From the IMG/VR virus record IMGVR_UViG_3300013093_000236, positions 1-26,218 of that record: 26,218 nt of DNA; one strand, 5' to 3'. Numbering within the stretch: the stretch's first letter is position 1; each line of letters begins with the position of its first letter. The stretch is from a virus. Below, one piece after another: positions 23,461-26,218 of this stretch. The position numbers and the translations under genes were made by a program. Under the pieces are notes generated by a model. The model had not been told where the DNA came from. It was given only the letters and a program-made list of their open reading frames with translations, and made no database searches.

Positions 23461-23902
23461 TTATTCGGCTGTTTTTAATTCCAACGGCACATATTTCTTG
23501 CCGTTGCGTTTTATTTCAATATTTGGGTCGAGTTTTAACATACGGTCAATGATAACTTGGCAGTATTTGGGGTCGAACTCAACCAAGTATGCCTTCCTTC
23601 CCATTTGATGGCATGCAACCATCGTCGTACCGCTTCCGCCAAATCCATCGGCAACAATATCGCCCTGCTTTCGGTAACTCCTTTAACGCGCACTCTTTGC
23701 TGGCTTTTAGGCGCATATTACCGCCGAGGACGACATACTTACCATCAACATCTGTAAAGCAAACCAGGGGGCGCTTTTCGAGCATCTGTGGAAATCCTTT
23801 AATAGACTTCACCAGCTTTGCAAATTTATCGTCTTTAATAACCCTCGGATTTTTCGGGTTCGGTTTAATCATTCCTATTGGAACGGAAATAATATCAGCC
23901 AT
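23461..23902 (-). pseudogene. Remnant of ParB-like/DNA methyltransferase fusion with internal deletion
   Basis: From ATG 23902 the frame gives MADIISVPIGMIKPNPKNPR, then YVVLGGNMRLKASKE, the start of a ParB/Srx-type domain. After ALKELPK (about 23668) the reading frame changes. A frame offset by one carries GDIVADGFGGSGTTMVACHQ, FDPKYCQVIIDRM and an end LKTAE, stop at 23461. That is the C-terminal SAM-binding part (FGGSG motif) of beta-class N4/N6 DNA methyltransferases. The middle of the usual protein, including the rest of the ParB domain and the DPPY catalytic motif, is absent, so a deletion and a frameshift are inferred. In phages such fusions modify DNA to avoid restriction. This copy should be inactive. 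A longer start at 23980 reads into non-coding repeat DNA and is not used. Confidence 0.7.
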
Positions 23903-23907
23903 ATCAT

Positions 23908-23938
23908 CAAAATTACAAATTATGCCTGATATAATCAA
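23908..23938 (-). promoter_or_regulatory. Bacteroidota-type promoter candidate before the methyltransferase remnant
   Basis: On the minus strand TTG (23938-23936), 20 bases, then TAATTTTG (23915-23908) match the -33/-7 consensus. Transcription would start about at 23901, almost at the ATG of the remnant. It could drive the packaging genes. The region is AT-rich, so a chance match is possible. Confidence 0.35.
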
Positions 23939-23964
23939 CAAGCATAAAAAACAAATTATAAAGC

Positions 23965-24278
23965 GGTTGCAACGTTGCACCCTTGCGATTTTTTAAAATT
24001 AAGGGTGCAACCAAAGGGTGCAACCTCTAAAAATGGCGTTTCCAGCTTATATTTATACTTTTTTATATAAAATATTAATAAGGTTGCAACGTTGCACCCA
24101 AGTATGCTATTATATTGTGCGCGAGAAACTGCTATATGTAACGACATATGTATTACGTGATATATTATTCAGTAAGGTTTAAAATGTTTATTTTAGGATG
24201 CAACGGTGCAACCTTTTGGCGTAACTATTTGATTTATTGATAGTTAACGGTTGCATCCTTGTTTTTGGTTGCACCCTT
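23965..24278. repeat. Iteron-like repeat array in a ~380-base non-coding region
   Basis: The 9-base half-site GGNTGCAAC recurs about ten times on both strands between the primase stop and the methyltransferase remnant. Two identical 18-mers, GGTTGCAACGTTGCACCC (23965-23982 and 24082-24099), and a variant (24196-24213) are near-palindromes of two half-sites. Single 12-base sites lie at 24001 and 24014 (AAGGGTGCAACC, 13 bases apart) and, in the opposite orientation, at 24249 and 24267 (18 apart). Between them (24026-24195) the DNA is AT-rich with TATATAAAATATTAATA. The layout resembles a replication origin or a repressor/ParB-type binding array. No other gene is seen in 23903-24284. Confidence 0.75.
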
Positions 24279-24284
24279 TACGGG

Positions 24285-26218
24285 TTAAAATGGTGGCTCT
24301 TGCTGTTGTGGCATTTGTGAATAGTCGCCAATCTTCTCGACACAAAATTGAGTAATTACAGTTCCGTTTACTTTTGCCCGGCGCTTTGGAAACTTCTGAC
24401 TTGTTAAAATCATACCAACACGGGTATTACTTAGCGATGTAATTTTGGTATAAAGAATCAGGTATTGAATAATTTGAGTGATGCTTAACCATTCATGGTG
24501 ATGGCTGGTTCCAGGGGCAATCTTATCGGCAATTAACTCTTCTTCGGGCGTTGACATTTTGAAATTCTCCGTGCTTTCATTTAGCGCGGTTATTTCGTCA
24601 TTCAGGATGCTGTAATCATACCCGGATTGATACAGTGCGTTTAATTCATGCAAAAGCATCTCCTTATCGCATTTATTATATTTCTCACGATCAATATTGA
24701 GGATATGAATAGGAATTACCCGGCGATTTCCTGTGGGATCGTTAAGTATCTGCATATCGTTGGATGTACCAGCAAACATAGCAAGCCTCCGAAGGTCGAC
24801 GGTAACACGGCCATAAGGCTCGCGAACGTTTACCCATTCTTTGGCTGTTATTTCCTTCATTTTAGTGTATTCGCGCTTTGACTTTCCTCCGTATTCGTCA
24901 TCCATGATAATCAGCTTCTTAGTCATCAAAATTTCGTCATCTTTTCCAGCATCCATTTTGGATTCTGCATATAGTGACCGGAGGCGTTTCGGTAATAGGT
25001 AGCGAAAAAAGTGCGATTTGCCTGTACCCTGGACTTCACCAGCAAATACCAGGGTTAGGGGGCTGTAATTGCCATTGACACTCGCAATGAGTGAAACCAA
25101 CCATTTGGTTATCCAGCGATCATATAATGGCGTGTCGGTGGTGATGCCGGAGAGGAGGAGCTGCAGGTTTTCCTGGGTGACAGGTCCAGCGGGTTCTTCG
25201 GCAAGGAATGCCCGAACTGGATTATATTGCTCAATACGATTACTAAAAATAACGCTGCAAACAAGGTCCTTAGTAATTTTCTCGTTAATAGCGCGAAGAT
25301 CGATGTATATACTATTCAAGTCAGTGTCATCTATCGGACGCGAGTTGATTTCAACGTTCCTACTGATGGTATTCTTGCGTAATTGGTACGATTGCAGATA
25401 GGATTCTATATCCTCGATAATGTTTTCGGACTGATACTCTACTTGCTTTTCGATTACCTGGTTTATGATGGGTGTTGAATCGGCAACGGTGATACTTTGA
25501 AATTTTTGCAGGTATAGTGCAACGCCTTCAGGTGTGTTTCCAGCTTTGGTTTGGCTTATTGTGGCGCGTATAATTTCCTTCGTGCGTGCTGAATATACAT
25601 TGATGCCAGCTTGCTTCGCAAAGTAGTATATAGAGCCTATATGTGCCTGCTTTGCCTTTGCATCGCTGTGGTTACGTAGGCAGGCTTCATATTGTTTGTC
25701 GGTATCTTCGGAGTTATACTTCCCGCTGATTGAGCTTAGGGTGTGAAAATATGCGGATCCACCTTCTCCGAATTCACTGATAAGCGCGTATGCTGTGCTA
25801 ATCCAGTCCTGATAGGTTTCGCAAAGATTTATATTTCGGTTATAAAGCTGCTGCACTATTTCGTCAAAATCTGATTGAACGAATACCACCCGCGAAACTT
25901 TGGACGCCTTCTTTTTGGCCGGGTATTTTTTGAACATCAGCGCATCCGAGTTATAAACCATATAAGGGTCATAACTTACAAACCGGGCGCGGGATACGTT
26001 CTTGCAGGACTGATCAATAATTATCTGATAATTTTCATATAGATAAGCGCCTATGCCTTCAAAAGACTCGAGATGTTTGGTGCCATCGATTCTAAAAATC
26101 AAACATAGCCCTTTGCCAGATATGGAAATAAAGCTGGCATAGATATATCGATCGTTTGCAAGCAGTTCTTTGACTGCATTTGGATTTTCGATTTTATCAA
26201 TGTCAATGGCAATAAATC
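24285..26218 (-). CDS. Primase/helicase: BT4734-like N-domain plus VirE domain, cut by right edge
   Basis: The frame stays open to the right edge, giving 643 visible residues (the TTG at 26102 is internal, not a start). The visible N-terminus FIAIDIDKIENP, with a DID pair, and SISGKGLCLIF match the BT4734/BF3469 primase-like domain. From about residue 370 on there is a VirE-type P-loop ATPase: Walker A GEVQGTGKS (about 393-401), Walker B KLIIMDDE (about 434-441), and AGTSNDMQILNDPTGNRRVI (about 482-501) with sensor/Arg residues. Together they indicate a primase-helicase that starts and unwinds phage DNA. Downstream lies the repeat array. The C-terminus ends QQQEPPF. The true start lies outside the window. 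Confidence 0.85.
   Translation of the reverse strand, partial: FIAIDIDKIENPNAVKELLANDRYIYASFISISGKGLCLIFRIDGTKHLESFEGIGAYLYENYQIIIDQSCKNVSRARFVSYDPYMVYNSDALMFKKYPAKKKASKVSRVVFVQSDFDEIVQQLYNRNINLCETYQDWISTAYALISEFGEGGSAYFHTLSSISGKYNSEDTDKQYEACLRNHSDAKAKQAHIGSIYYFAKQAGINVYSARTKEIIRATISQTKAGNTPEGVALYLQKFQSITVADSTPIINQVIEKQVEYQSENIIEDIESYLQSYQLRKNTISRNVEINSRPIDDTDLNSIYIDLRAINEKITKDLVCSVIFSNRIEQYNPVRAFLAEEPAGPVTQENLQLLLSGITTDTPLYDRWITKWLVSLIASVNGNYSPLTLVFAGEVQGTGKSHFFRYLLPKRLRSLYAESKMDAGKDDEILMTKKLIIMDDEYGGKSKREYTKMKEITAKEWVNVREPYGRVTVDLRRLAMFAGTSNDMQILNDPTGNRRVIPIHILNIDREKYNKCDKEMLLHELNALYQSGYDYSILNDEITALNESTENFKMSTPEEELIADKIAPGTSHHHEWLSITQIIQYLILYTKITSLSNTRVGMILTSQKFPKRRAKVNGTVITQFCVEKIGDYSQMPQQQEPPF

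Noticed and set aside
23956-24147. Minus-strand open frame of 63 codons with repeated GCNVAT
   Set aside because: The repeated residues come from the 18-base DNA repeats. The frame lies wholly in the iteron region and has no protein-like composition.
23965-24278. CRISPR array
   Set aside because: Repeats are only 12-18 bases, occur in both orientations, have unequal spacing, and there are no cas genes.

Overview
This window reads as part of a tailed-phage or prophage genome from a member of the Bacteroidota. Every supported gene, including one tRNA, lies on the minus strand, so transcription runs from high to low coordinates. The phage is probably siphovirus-like, because it has a long tape measure protein and no sheath gene is visible. 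The host assignment rests on four things: a VirE/BT4734-type primase, A-rich leaders without clear Shine-Dalgarno sequences, two promoter candidates of the Bacteroidota type (TTG-N20-TAnnTTTG), and virion protein families typical of Flavobacteriia/Sphingobacteriia phages. The family names come from recognition of motifs, not from a database search.

Layout in transcription order. (1) Replication end, 26218-23903: a primase/helicase open at the right edge, then a ~380-base non-coding stretch with an iteron-like repeat array. (2) A ParB-like/DNA methyltransferase fusion that looks internally deleted, 23902-23461. (3) Packaging: small and large terminase subunits, then a DUF4406-like enzyme. (4) A gene with a nine-T slippery run whose -1 frame stays open for 93 codons, which resembles a frameshifted tail assembly chaperone. 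(5) A dense run of small genes joined by ATGA, TAATG or TGATG overlaps, four of them shorter than 60 codons (20632-20048 and 16307-16143). This run also holds neck/tail-completion genes, a large tail protein with an SprB-like domain, and a lysis-like cassette (16585-15820). (6) Tape measure and a large baseplate-like protein. (7) A small helix-turn-helix protein, then a tRNA-Met with its own promoter candidate and terminator. (8) Head module: S49 protease-scaffold fusion, major capsid protein, an FN3-repeat virion protein, portal and a head-tail connector. (9) A repeat-rich tail fibre and, running off the left edge, a signal-peptide-bearing protein with YadA-head-type repeats.

The main oddities are these. 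The head and portal genes lie after the tail genes, not next to the terminase. Accessory beta domains sit in at least five virion proteins, and one of them is shared by two adjacent, otherwise unrelated genes. The other points are the frameshift site, the iteron array beside the primase, the methyltransferase remnant, and the separately transcribed tRNA at the tail/head boundary.
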